From assembly GCA_964553745.1 (NCBI GenBank), contig CAZKLD010000005.1:60277-124276 (forward strand): DNA of 64,000 nucleotides, written 5' to 3'. Position 1 is the first letter of the stretch. Each line of letters begins with the position of its first letter. The stretch comes from STC-113 sp964553745 (GTDB lineage Bacteria > Patescibacteriota > Gracilibacteria > BD1-5 > UBA2023). A program made the position numbers and the translations under genes. Positions 1 through 11,128 of this stretch are shown one piece after another. Under the pieces are notes generated by a model. The model was not told the DNA's origin, made no database searches, and saw only the letters and a program-made list of their open reading frames with translations.

Positions 1-195
1 AGAGCAATGGCGGCATTTTTTTGTCTCTGCGACAATCTCTCAACTTAGGGAATTTGACATAATCATTTTTTTAAGTTGTAAACATTTTTCATTTATATTA
101 TTTTTCACATAATTGCAAATACAATATTTTGCATTTAAGCATTAATATATTATAATAGCCAAAATAAGGTGTGATTATTTTTTCACAACAGTCTC
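1..195. other. AT-rich leader without a recognised gene
   Basis: No supported coding region. The stretch is very AT-rich and contains TTGACA-like and TATAAT-like hexamers upstream of the TrmB-like gene at 196, so it probably holds that gene's promoter. A minus-strand ATG near position 29 could start a gene running off the left edge, but only a few codons are visible. Confidence 0.4.
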
Positions 196-960
196 ATGAA
201 GATTCATGATTACCTTGAATATCTCTGATTTTCCAAGAAAGAATCAGAGATTTATCTTGCTCTCTATAAGCTTTGAACACAGCCAGCATCAATAGTCGCG
301 AAATATATTTGATTTGAGAGAACCTACACTTATAAGGCTCTTAATGATTTCGCAGAAAAAAACCTTTTATCGGTCACTGAGAAAAACTGAATAAAACATT
401 TTTTCATACCGGATATTTCAGTGCTAAAAAAATACCTCCAGAATCAAAAGGAGAGATATGGTAAGATGGAAGAGAATTTCCATATGATAGAAACCGAACT
501 GCTCCAATACGATAAAAAATTCTCAACAAAGCTGCCGAAGATAAATATCCATGATTGACATGAATCTATTAAGAATCTTTACGAGGATATACTTGAAGAG
601 GTGCTTGGCAATGGATATATCTCAATAAAGATGTTCGCGTCTAATACGGTAATGTCACAGGATTGACGCAATGAGAATAAGAATAATTACACACGGGATT
701 TCTTTGAAAAAATGAAGCTGAATAATGTCCACGTCGATACCTTTCTCGGGAATTGAATATGGATCATGGAGTCAATCTGAAAGACTCAAGATCTTAATGA
801 GCTTGCAAACCTTCCTGCCTCAAACTCATCAATACAGATTTTTGTCGTGTGAAAAATTGTCTATATCCTTATATTCAAGGAGATACCTTATGGAATCAGA
901 TTTGATAGTGAAGATCTAGCCAGGGCGCTGCACTTCTTATTTGAGAATCTCAAAGTTTAA
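196..960 (+). CDS. TrmB-family transcriptional regulator
   Basis: A 254-aa protein that is continuous only with UGA=Gly. The N-terminal 70 residues form a winged helix-turn-helix of TrmB type: a start resembling YLEYLGFSKKESEIYLALYK, followed by QPASIVAKYIG and an Arg-rich recognition segment (FERTYTYKALNDF). A coiled linker follows at residues 85-115, then an effector-like alpha/beta domain with the SIKMFASNT segment. The same segment recurs as TIRMFASNT in the gene at 21062, so these are paralogs. It is a likely cytoplasmic DNA-binding regulator with unknown ligand. It converges on the MFS transporter gene, and their 3' ends overlap by four bases (957-960). Confidence 0.8.
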
Positions 961-2165
961 TCTCACTTCTGATCAATTCCATAAATCAGGCCATGTTTCA
1001 TCTGCGGAACAGGGCTTTTATTTATGAAAATGAGTCAGATGACCATGAATATCCCGAATATCAGCAACGGTATCTTTTGGCTTCATAATCAATCGCTCAT
1101 ATATCAATAAATTATAGGTCAGATAAAAGATCATATCTGTGTGATGAATCCGAATATCCCGAATTCGAATCATGATTTACTGGAATCTATAAGATTGCTG
1201 TATTCCGATCTCATCAGAGATTGTGTATTTCAAACGACAAGTCATCACAATATCAGGGTTATGATTAGTCAGGCATATCAGATGCCTATTATAAGCGAAA
1301 TGATAGCTATTACCCATATGACAACCATTATATTCATTGATTTCCGTTCTCATAGCTTATTGAATAATCTTGATCAATATATGGTCGCTGGTAACCCGAT
1401 AAGCTGTACCAGTAACATGCAGACTCATGCTATTGTCAGCGATAGCTTCAGCTCCCCGGTTACATATGTGCCGAAAAAAAGCAGAATCACTGTGATGCAC
1501 TCGCTTATGAGCCAATATCAGAATAATAGCTTGAGTTTCGTCTTGCTTGTGATCGGTTTCTCCTGTCTTTCCCTTTTTTTGATTTCAATTTTTGAATTTT
1601 TTATTCAGATTACGCTGATAAGCGAAAAAATCATATAAAATACGCTGATGAAAATGAAAATCAAGGGATTATATGTTCAAAAGATCTTTTGCAGCAACAT
1701 TATGACGATGAGTCATATTATTCATCAAAGATATCCGAAACCCCAGGCAAATCAGCTGAATTCATGACTATCCTTTTTATTTACAAGCTGAGACAGCAGT
1801 CAATTATATACGGAAATCGATCAGATATAGAATCAATTGGCAACCATATATATCCAAAAAACATATTTAGGGTCAGCATATATCGCATATCAGAGCATCA
1901 GTGAGAATAGGAATGCCGATGCCACAAGGCCTAAAAATGGCTTTATGAAGTCTCATTTCCTATCAGCAGATCTTCAGGCTAATATTCATATGACAACACC
2001 TAAGACTGTAGATATTCAATTCGCCAATCACCATGAACCAAGGGTCAATCAATGATTTATGAGCACAACACTGAAATAAGTAGGCAAAAGATAATTCTGC
2101 AATACTATACCGTATGCAGAATTCGCAAAATCATAAAAACCGTAAAAGATCTTAAGCTTTTTCAT
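957..2165 (-). CDS. MFS transporter, UMF1/Atg22-like
   Basis: A 402-aa inner-membrane protein with about 12 hydrophobic segments, read with many UGA codons as Gly. The N-terminus FYGFYDFANSAYG is the hallmark of the UMF1 (Atg22-like) branch of the major facilitator superfamily. The central cytoplasmic loop is rich in Lys and Arg (residues around 180-200), as expected between the two six-helix halves. The start at 2165 (MKKLKIFYGF) is chosen because it places the family motif at the N-terminus; an in-frame extension upstream to 2327 is possible but has no family support. The substrate cannot be inferred. It converges with the TrmB-like gene, which could regulate it. Confidence 0.85.
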
Positions 2166-2288
2166 GAGAGATCGGTTATGACAATATATTTCTGATTCTA
2201 TAAGATAAAATAAAAATGCAAGATTATATGATTTGACTTTTTGACGAATCCACCTAATGTCATTGAAATAAAACAAAAAGGGGCGGAT

Positions 2289-2621
2289 ATGAAAAAAATT
2301 CTTGTTTCTGGAGTAAATCTGCTTCACTCCATCCTGGTGATCAACGTTTTACTCGGTTGGATATATCTGCCCGAAATCTATGCTTACTTCATTCTTGGAA
2401 TACTGCTTATCCAGAAAACAAACGAGGGAAGATGTCCCTTGACTGATCTGGAATGGTATCTCCGAGGATGTTGGCCGGCCTGGAAGCATAGGGGTTGGTT
2501 TGCGTGGCAGATCGGAAGAGTCGGGATAAGGATTTCCGAGTCTACGGCAAATAGATTGCTCAGCTATGCAAGTATATTTGGCATTGGCTTTGCGGTCGTA
2601 AAATTATTTGACCTTCCGTGA
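2289..2621 (+). CDS. small membrane protein of a standard-code cassette
   Basis: A 110-aa protein with two or three hydrophobic segments and a CPLTDLEWYLRG motif, which resembles small DUF2784-like membrane proteins (weak match). It has no internal UGA, looks richer in GC than its neighbours, and is preceded by a purine-rich ribosome site (AAAAAGGGGCGG). TTGAC hexamers upstream at 2233 and 2241 suggest a promoter. It ends at UGA, placed exactly in the loop of a hairpin. If the host reads UGA as Gly, translation would continue about 15 codons to UAG near 2667. This conflict with the surrounding genes suggests a foreign cassette or a chimeric segment. Confidence 0.6.
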   Translation: MKKILVSGVNLLHSILVINVLLGWIYLPEIYAYFILGILLIQKTNEGRCPLTDLEWYLRGCWPAWKHRGWFAWQIGRVGIRISESTANRLLSYASIFGIGFAVVKLFDLP

Positions 2622-2633
2622 AAGCGGAAGGTC
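2610..2633 (+). terminator. hairpin overlapping the UGA stop
   Basis: Perfect 9-bp stem (GACCTTCCG / CGGAAGGTC) with a six-base loop TGAAAG containing the stop codon of the preceding gene. The following U-tract is weak, so termination efficiency is uncertain. Confidence 0.6.
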
Positions 2634-2661
2634 AAAATCATTAAAACTAACAAATGACATT

Positions 2662-3234
2662 ATGCATAGAATGATTCCTGTGATCGTTTACATGATTCTA
2701 CCGATTGTAAGTTTTATTACAGTATTATTCAAATTCAAGCCCAATCCTATTAAATTCATCACTATCATACATCTTTGACTTCTGATATCTATAATTACCA
2801 GCAGTTTGGCTTCTCCGCAGATCATGATAATCATCTATCACGATCTGCCTATCTGGATATATCCTCTAATGATCCTCTTAAGCGGACTTGCATATATGTC
2901 TTTATGAAGAAAGTTCTGAACATACTATATCATTTCAGTGCTTTTGCAGGATTTTTCAATGATCCTAATCGGTTATCATATTCTTTATATCCTCAATATC
3001 CCTATGCCATTGATGATGCTCTTGGTGGCTATTCCTTATCTTATTGCACATGTGGAGAAAATCCATAAAAGCGAGACGAGGAAGCTTCCTTACCTTTTGA
3101 TTTTCTGTGTGATTGTAGGGATTTCAATTTTCATGAAGTTGCCATGATATATATTCATATCACATATTATCGGATGAACTTATCTTATAAAAAAAGGATA
3201 TATACTTGAGGGATTCATAAAGGAAAGCATGTAG
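2662..3234 (+). CDS. polytopic membrane protein, unknown function
   Basis: A 190-aa protein, UGA=Gly, almost entirely hydrophobic with about six transmembrane segments. Between them is one short charged loop (AHVEKIHKSETRK) that probably faces the cytoplasm. No family was recognised. The start ATG at 2662 follows the hairpin of the preceding cassette by about 28 bases, and the gene ends five bases before the 3' end of the first Cys-rich paralog on the other strand. It has typical native codon use with UGA at several glycines. Confidence 0.65.
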
Positions 3235-3238
3235 CTTC

Positions 3239-4984
3239 TTATTTAGAATGCCTTCCATAACAGCTTTCACAATATATCATCTCTTTCTTTTCGGGAGAGC
3301 AGGTGGTTTTTATCTCTTTGTTGCATTTAGCGCATACTGTATCATATAATTTTCTCTGATTTCTTCTTTTAATCCTTTCCAGATGTCTTTGATCCGGGTG
3401 CTTTTTTGGGATCTGGATATTATTGCCAATATAAAATAGCAGTTCTTGTTTTGTTATCCTGAATGGTTTTTTTGTCGATTCGCACTTGAGTATTCAATTC
3501 AGAAGTTCTCTCGTGTTATTGCCTGCAATTTCTTCCGAAACTTCATTTTTGTCATACTGTGATATCTCTAGGGGTTCATAGAATTCTCAATCATATCAGT
3601 TCTGCTTTTCATAATCTGACCATTTGAATATTGCTTTGTCATTCGTTGAGATGCGATTAATCGCGTCTCAACGGTTAATCGGATAATTATCGCTTGCAAG
3701 CGTCTCATTATATCAGAAAGGCGAAATCGAAGCCGGGAAGAATTCTCACCATTCACCCGTTTCTCTCATGTGCTCTATGATTTTCGGGACAAGCAGTCCA
3801 TAATCCTCTTTTGAATATTGTTTGTTGAGTATGCAATATTGAGAGTTACGAAGTCATATGCAGCCGAAACAATCTTTGATCGAAAAACATTCGATACAGT
3901 AGTTTGCATTCAAAGAATTATCTCAGATATCGGCAGAAAACAAGATTTTGGAGCTGTGCATTCAGACGGTTACGGAATCATATGAATTATTCAGTCAGAA
4001 GCCGAAATAATCGATATCATAGACATCCTGTGAATTCACTATGTCAGATGAATATTTAACATCAATGCAATTCTTGATATCATAGGCCTGATTTGAATTT
4101 TTGCACCCCGTTATGTAATCTCATAAAGAATTCTCGCTATTCTCAATATAAAGAGATATTTTTGGGAATTTTGCATAATGATCCGCTATGAATTCATTCA
4201 ATTTTTCTTTTTTTATCCTGGAAAGATCCATGATCTTTTCCATATATTCTTCTTTAGAATATGCGATATTGAAGATAGAATATTCTGCATGATCCATTCA
4301 TGAACATCAGAAGCAATCCTTGCAATCCGTGCAATTTGAAAGGTAATGAGAATTGGAGCAAGAATGGCAATTCATTGAGTGAGTCAATTTGAAGCATCCG
4401 TAGCAATTTATGCATTCATAGCAATTCTGGCAATTATATATTTTCATGCAGTCGGTGGAATCGGTCGAATCATTGACTCATTTTCAATAGAATGATCTCT
4501 CGGATCTGTTCGAATTCACCAGCAAATAAGAATCCTTTAATTTTCATGATTGATTATTGTAGTCGCTATTTTCCACATTCAGAAGAACGAGTGACATTTT
4601 TGGGGTCCTTAATCCCAGTTCTTCAAACTGCTCAAAAAATCATCTGCTGAAATCAAAATCTCTTCCATAATCCAAAGGATTCCATCTATCTGACCACCAT
4701 TCACTCTGTTCGTAGACCTTGTACGGCTTATCCGGTGAATATATCGAGATTATCTGTTTTCAGGTAAGATCGCATTTCCTGTGATATAATTTTCTTTCAT
4801 TCCTGAATGATAATCTCCTTTGTTGCCTGCACTCAGGACAAAGCGTAGGGGTTGGAATTGAGTATTTCTCAGAATTGAAGACAGGAGAGACCTTATCGTA
4901 AAATTCCAGATCCTTGTCTGTGATATCGAATGATGCAGAGCATAATCTGCAAGTTTTCGTTTCAATGATCTTTTCTTGTCCCAT
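3239..4984 (-). CDS. Cys-rich zinc-ribbon paralog A
   Basis: A 581-aa member of the nine-gene array. Order of parts: N-terminal Cys pair (CRLCSASFDITDKDLEFYDK); a second Cys pair with an Arg-rich stretch (CPECRQQRRLSFRNERKLY); a conserved SIYSPDKPYKVY / EWWSDRW / DYGRDFDF block; a central region about 250 aa long with dozens of NC or CxxC units; a GEWGEFFP-SISPFGYNET block; and a C-terminal ribbon (CAKC ... YCESC). No signal peptide. The family looks like the CPR Cys-rich proteins sometimes annotated as CaiB/BaiF, but nothing here supports that enzyme role; metal binding is the reasonable inference. It carries a palindromic insert at 3644-3673. It is the last gene of the array and its start is 148 bases from a divergent TrmB-like gene. 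Confidence 0.75.
3644..3673. repeat. palindromic repeat inserted in frame in paralog A
   Basis: A 30-base near-perfect palindrome centred on GCGATTAATCGC with CGTTGAGA / TCTCAACG flanks. It lies inside the coding sequence between the GYNET block and the F-K-W-S-D segment, where paralogs C-F have no such element. It is translated without breaking the frame. Confidence 0.75.
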
Positions 4985-5132
4985 AATAATCAGATAAGAT
5001 ATTAACTTGTCACATTATGGACTTTATTATAATTTATTTAAATTTATTTTGATATAAAATTATTATTTGCTTTACAAAGGGAAAAATCTTATAATATTTC
5101 TGTTGAAAAAATTTTACAACTAAGCATCTTTC

Positions 5133-5885
5133 ATGACTATCGAAGAACAGCTATCTTTTTTATGATTTTCTCAAAATGAGATAAAAGTCTATATCTCTCT
5201 TCTCAGATCCAGTTGAAATTATGTCAGTCAACTCTCCAAAGACACTAAAATAGAGAGAGTGAGCCTCTATTACACTCTCGAGCTTCTCAAGGAAAAATGA
5301 CTCATCCAGTTTGTGATAAAGAATAAAATAAAATTCTTCATCCCAGAGAAGCCGGAAAAGATAGTGAATGCTCATAAGGAAAAGCTCAATATTGCAGAAA
5401 ATCTGCTTCCTTGACTCAAAATGCTCGAGAACACGACCCTCAATAAGCCGAGCTTCAAGTATTTTGAGTGAATGGATTGAGTCAAAGAGGTCTTGAAAGA
5501 AATATTCGAATATAAAGACATAAAAAGTTATGCAAACCTTTATAATGCGATGAATCATTCAAAAGAGCTCCTGGATCCGTATTTCAAGAAAATAATAAAA
5601 GACAGGATCAAATTCAATATAATTCTGCCCTACAATCAATCTGTTATCGATTATCTTATTGCCATAAAAAGTGAAACCCAGAATAAGACAATCAATTATG
5701 TTTTCATAAATCAGGTCGAATTCCCATTCGAATATGATGTATTCATTACCGATAAGATAGTCTGAATCATATCTATCATAAACGGTGAAATCATAGCAAT
5801 CAGGATAGAATCCATGGCTTATGCGAATTCCCAACGGGCCATATTTAACCTCGCATGGCTAGGGGCAACCAATTTTGTGGTATAG
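5133..5885 (+). CDS. TrmB-family transcriptional regulator
   Basis: A 250-aa protein, UGA=Gly. The N-terminal winged helix (QLSFLGFSQNEIKVYISLL, then SQLSKDTKIERVSLYYTLELL) matches the two other TrmB-like proteins in the window. The C-terminal half is an alpha/beta domain of unknown ligand, more diverged than the other two. It is transcribed away from paralog A and converges on paralog B with a four-base gap, so it is embedded in the Cys-rich array. It may control the array, but no operator was recognised. Confidence 0.75.
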
Positions 5886-5889
5886 CTCC

Positions 5890-7668
5890 TTAAATCACCT
5901 CAATACTATAACATTCTTTGCAATAGACTTTTTTATCGGAAGAATTTGTAGTAATCATATCTATGCCGCATTTGCTGCATTTAGTCTCATGCAATCTTCT
6001 CTGATTCCTCGATTTCATCCTATCCGAATATCTCTCGTCGGGATGTCTTTTCGGAACTGGCAGAGAATTTTTCCTGTAGAATTCGAGCTCTGGCTTGATG
6101 ACTCTGAATGGCTTTCATGTGACTTCGCATTCTATCGCCCAATTCAATATGTCATCAGGGATTTCTGTTATGTCTTTAGGAAGTTTTGCTGCTGGGATTA
6201 TCTTGGACACGTCTGGTTTCGGATTTTCAAACGATGACCATTTGAAGATGGCTTTGCCATCTGCAGAGACGTTGCGGGCAACGTCTCTCTGATCACCCAA
6301 AGGGAGAGAGGATGGAGGCGGAGTCAAAGGATAATATTCCATCGCAACAGTCTCATTGTATCAGAAAGGGCTTATAGATGAAGGGAAGAATTCTCCCCAT
6401 TCCTTATCTTCTCTCATGCGCTTGATTATCTTAGGCACAAGAGCCTCATATTCATCTTTTGTATATTGTTTATTGAGAATGCAATGTTTGGCATTCTTCA
6501 GTCAGATACAGCCGAACAGATCTGAAGAATCGATGCATAAGAAGCTATAAATAATATTCGAGACATTTATTCAGCTGGAAAATATGGATTTGTGGATCTG
6601 TTCTGAAGCCAATAATTCATATCAGAGATCACTGTCATATCATGCGAAAGATATGTCATGAGAATCATTTATCATTCAAAAATCAAAGGCATTCTTGCAA
6701 TCTGCGGCATCGAATCAATCGAAGCAATTCGTGCAGTTTTTCGAATTCCACAGATAATCTCAAGTGCAGTTTTCACAATCATTCAAGCTCAGGTCCCTCA
6801 ACGGCAATGAAGGCAAGGTTTCCTTATCAGCTGAGAGAGGGCCTTTTGAATTCAAGATTCAAGTTTGCCTTACCTTTTCTAGATATTCTTCTCTTGAATA
6901 AGGCTTATTATAGAAGTAATATTGCTTATTCTGTAAACTGACACATCCGAAACAATCGCTGCATGAGATGCAATTTTCTAGAAAATATGAATTGCTGCAG
7001 CTGGTGCAATTTTTGGAGTAGAGCAGATTATAGCATTTATTTATATCGGTGCATTCATAGCAGAATTTGCTATCGACACAATAAAGGCAATCGATGCAAT
7101 TCTCACTTTTTTGTATAAATCTTGAATATAGGCAATCTGAGCAATATGAAATACAGAAGCTCAAATAGCAATTCTTATTGTTTGTTCAATAGGTGGTGTA
7201 TTCAGAATTTTCTGAATTGAGAGTCAGCACTCACATCGGAACCTCTTTGAAGAGTTCATCGAATTGGCTGAAAAATGATCTATCGTAACGATAATCCCTG
7301 GCGGCGTCCAAGCCGCTCCATCGGTCGCTCAGCCACTCGCCTTGCTCAAAAACCTTATAGGGCTTGTCCGGAGAAAAGTTTGAAATTATCGATTTTCATG
7401 TCGCATCGCACTTCCTCTTATATAGATTCCTTTCATTCCTGAACGATAATCTTCTCTGTTGCCTGCAATCGGGGCATAGTGTCGGAGCAGGTATGATGTA
7501 CTTGAACCTTCAATCTCACAAATCTAATATTCATTCTCAATCCTCAACCCTCACTCCTCGCCTCTTCTGAAATACTGGTGAAACTTTTTCCAGAAAATCC
7601 AAATCTCATTGCGTGATGTCGAATTCAGATCAGCATCTGCATTTTTTTGTTTCAACTACAATCTCCAT
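5890..7668 (-). CDS. Cys-rich zinc-ribbon paralog B
   Basis: A 592-aa paralog with all blocks: N-terminal CRCG pair, CPDCRQQRRLSFRNERNLY, SPDKPYKVF, a long Cys-rich centre with repeated NC-x-x-C units (for example CIDCLYC, CYEC, CTSCSN, CISCSDCFGC), and a complete C-terminal ribbon (CSKC ... YCKEC). Two insertions distinguish it. One is a Gly/Arg-rich loop in the SPVF region (minus-strand reading of about 7500-7560). The other is a palindromic element near 6247-6288 that is translated as D-V-A-R-N-V-S-A-D-G-K-A. The gene ends five bases beyond a convergent TrmB-like gene. Confidence 0.75.
6247..6288. repeat. double palindrome inserted in frame in paralog B
   Basis: Two adjacent palindromes: a 15-base GATGG-CTTTG-CCATC unit (6247-6261) and a 24-base unit (6265-6288) with AGAGACGTTGC / GCAACGTCTCT arms. 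The same pair, with compensatory substitutions in both arms, sits at the homologous position in paralogs G and H. Confidence 0.8.
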
Positions 7669-7678
7669 ATAACTATGA

Positions 7679-9277
7679 TTAATAATTTATATACCATTTC
7701 AATTTTTCCGAATATCTCTTATCGGGATGAAGTCTTGGGATTGGCAGGGCGTGCTTTCTGTAGAAGTCCAATTCCTGCTTCACTACCCTAAAAGGCTTAT
7801 TTGTAACTTCGCATTCTATCGCCCAATTCAAAATGTCATCTGGAATATCTGAAATATTTTCAGGTAATTTATTTGCCGGGATTATCTTGTCGACTTTTGG
7901 GAACGGAGCCTCATAACCAGACCAGCTGTAGCCTTTTCCGATGGCTTCTTTTTGGGTAAGCGGACTTAATATCTGGCATACGGAATCATCATATCAATAA
8001 GTGCTTATGCTTGCAGGGAAGAATTCTCACCATTCCCCATTTTTCTTCATATGCTCTATGATTTTAGGCATAATTTCCCCGTATTCTTCACGTGTATACT
8101 GCTTATTCAAAATGCAATATGATTCAGCATGGATAAGGCTCACGCATCAGAAGCAATCTTGCACTCAATTCCTGCAATGGGCAGAATAATAGATGTTTGA
8201 AACATCATTGAACGTTCCGACAGAAAAATATATGTTTGAGGCGTTATTTCAGACTTGCTGTGAGTAATATATCTTCTCGCAATTGTTTCAGAATCATGTG
8301 TAATCCATGGACATGCTCACGGTGGGCACTTGCATCTTCTGACAATACCTTAGATCCTGCCCTCATAGTACATGTTTGCAATGGCTTATATTTTTGCTGT
8401 TAATTATCTGTTCTGAATCAACAACATTTTCAGATCATATGTTCTTCAGAGGCTGTTTTATGTATTTTCATCTATAGAATTCTTCGAATAGATTTTTCTG
8501 CTCTGAAAATGGCAGTTTCTTTATTTCATTTAATTTTGCTTCATAGGCTTCTTTGCTGTATTCGATATTGTAGATGCAGTAACGCTTATCCTTAAGATCA
8601 AAGCATCAATAGCAATCGGTGCAATTCTCGCAGCTCAATAGGAAATCAGAATCTCTGCAATCTCTTATGTCATATGAATTCCTGCAGTCATAGCATCAAG
8701 AGGCAAGAATACATTCATAGCAATTTTCGCAGTCTACGATTCAAAAGCAATCAGTGCAAGAATTGCACCTGACAGCATCTACGCAATAAAGAAGATTTTC
8801 CGAGGTGTTGATGCTGAATGAGAGATAGCAATTCTTGATCGAGGTCGATGCATTGCAATATTCGGAATTTTCAGTGAATCTCACTCATCTGGAAGGCAGC
8901 GGCACCGACAATAAAAGTTCGCTCCATTGCTCAAAAAACGGCCTGCTGAAATCAAAATCCTTTCCATAATCCTTCGCATCCCAAGCCTCAGAATCCCAGG
9001 CCTTATCCTCATAAATCTTAAAGGGAGAAGTGGGAGGGAAGATAGCGATTATATCTTTTCAGCTCAAATCGCATTTCCGCCTATATATCTTCTTTTCGTT
9101 TCTCCATACCAGCCTGCTGAATTTCCTGCAATCAGGACATAGTGAAGGTACAGGAAGGGGGTATTTTTCTCATGCGAAAACAGGGGATAGCTTATCTAGG
9201 AATTCCATGTCTATATCTGTAATATTGAAATCTGCTCAACACGCACATTTCTTGATTTCAATTATTTGTTCTGACAT
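7679..9277 (-). CDS. Cys-rich zinc-ribbon paralog C, lacking the C-terminal ribbon
   Basis: A 532-aa paralog. The N-terminal Cys pairs (CACG, then CPDCRKFSRLVWRNEKKIY) and the Cys-rich centre are intact. The protein stops shortly after the FYRKHALPIPRLHPDKRY block, so the usual CxxC...YCExC ribbon found in A, B and D-H is missing. There is no palindromic insert; the equivalent site reads LSPLTQKEAIGKGYSW. The gene ends 11 bases before the start of paralog B, so the two are probably cotranscribed. Loss of the ribbon parallels paralog I. Confidence 0.72.
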
Positions 9278-9374
9278 AAATGAAGTTATTAAAAAATATT
9301 TATTTTAGTTTATAGGTTCTCAGATATTTCCCAAATAGAACTCATATCAAGCTGTCATTGATTTTTGACAACAG

Positions 9375-11060
9375 CTATAGGACTTCAGAATCATAGCATT
9401 TTTCACAATAGATCATCTCACTTCAGCCAGGGGCAAAAGTTGTCCTTATATCGGTTCAGCATTTATCGCAATTCCTGTCATGGAGTTTTCTCGGATTCCT
9501 CAGCTCTAGCCTCTCTTTGTGTCTTTCATCAGGATGGAGCCTTGGGATGGGGAGTCCGTTGCTCCTATAGAAATCTAGTTCTTTTTTTATTATCCTGAAG
9601 GGTTTTTTTGATTTTTCGCATTCTATCGCCCAATTGAGTATATCATCAGGAACATCTGCTATGTTGATAGGGAGTTTTCATCCTGGGATGATTTTTGCTA
9701 CATCCGGTTTCGGATTTTCGAATGCCGACCATTTGAATCAGAGATCTGATGCTTCACTTTGATTCAGTGGATAATGATCTTGTGCTGCAGATTCATTGTA
9801 TCAGAAAGGGCTTATGCTTGCGGGGAAGAATTCTCACCATTCTCCAGTCTTCCTCATATGCTCGATTATCTTCGGAACGAGTTCCTCATACTCCTCTTTG
9901 GAATACTGTTTGTTCAATATGCAATATTGCTTATTGTTAAGGCTTATGCATCAGAAAATATTATTCGAATTGTAGCATGCGAATGCGTAGACGGAGTAAT
10001 CGGTTCAGATGATATTAAGCATTCAGAAAATATTATGCACTCAGTCGGCGCCCAGCACTTCATAGCAATTTTCTGATTTCCAACCGTAAGTCGCATCATG
10101 GCAATTTGTGCAGTTTCAGGCATTATCGAAGAAATTTTTGCAATTACGAGTATCGGATACCTCATAGCAATTCACCGATTTCTCTGAATTTTTTATAAAA
10201 TCTCAACTGCAATCTTCACTTTTGAAATTCTGATTTTCCCTATGGATTCAATTTTTCATATTCTTGACCATCTCATTCCTCAAGTCGTGATAATTTTCTC
10301 AGATATGAGCTTTCTTCAACTCTGATTCATACTCCTCTTTCGACAGTTGCTCATTTTTGAATACATATTGCTTATTTATGAGATTTGAGCTCATGAAGCA
10401 ATCCCTGCATCAGATCATATTGAAGCAAAACGCAGAGTCGGAAGAAGATTTGCAATTGAAGCATCATTTCAACTGGTAGCAATTTTCATAACAATGCACG
10501 CAATCGTAGCATCCTGTCACATCCTTGCATCTCAAGCAATCGATAGAATCCTTCGTATCCACCATCCAATGGGAATATAGGGTATCCTCCGCATTTCATC
10601 CTACAAATGTCAGATAGCAATTTTTTCAATTTATGAGCTGAGAATAATCCGAATTTTCACAATTCACATTAAAGATGCTCTGATGCGGGACGATATGCGC
10701 AAGCTCATCGAATTGCTCAAAAAAGCTCTTGGAAAAATCAAAATCTTTTCAATATTCTGTCGCATCCCAGCTGTCTCAAGACCAAATGGAATGTTCATAA
10801 ACTTTATACTCCTTATCGGGAGAGAATACCGAAAGAATGGTTTTTCAGGTCGCATCGCAATTTCTCTTATAGATATTCCTTTCATTCCTGAACGACAATC
10901 TTCTCCTGTTCCTGCAATCCGGGCATTGTTCAGGAGTAGGGATGCTGAGCCTTTCTCATTTTATGATAGGCGAAACCTTTTCCAAGAAATCCAAGTCTTC
11001 CTGAGTGATGCTGAATATTTCTCAGCAGCTGCAAGTTTTTGTTTCTATTATTGTTTCCAT
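9375..11060 (-). CDS. Cys-rich zinc-ribbon paralog D
   Basis: A 561-aa paralog with complete ends. It starts with TKTCSCCGEIF and CPDCRNRRRLSFRNERNIY, has a central region rich in Cys, Asn and Tyr (CLRCKDVTGCYDCVHC), and ends with a ribbon (CDKC ... YCEKC). There is no palindromic insert and the SPVF loop is short. It is separated from paralog C by 97 bases. Confidence 0.74.
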
Positions 11061-11092
11061 GTAAACGGTGATGGGTTAAAATTATAACTTGA

Positions 11093-11117
11093 ACAAGGCA
11101 ATGCCTTGTCTGTACGG
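11093..11117. repeat. intergenic palindromic repeat, copy 1
   Basis: ACAAGGCAATGCCTTGT followed by CTGTACGG. It lies in the 68-base gap between paralogs D and E. A nearly identical copy occupies the equivalent gap between E and F, so the repeat was duplicated with the genes or inserted twice. Confidence 0.75.
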
Positions 11118-11128
11118 AATGGCAATTA

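Noticed and set aside
1141..1638. A 165-codon open frame on the plus strand
   Set aside because: It lies entirely antisense to the MFS transporter, which has a clear family motif and full-length continuity with UGA=Gly.
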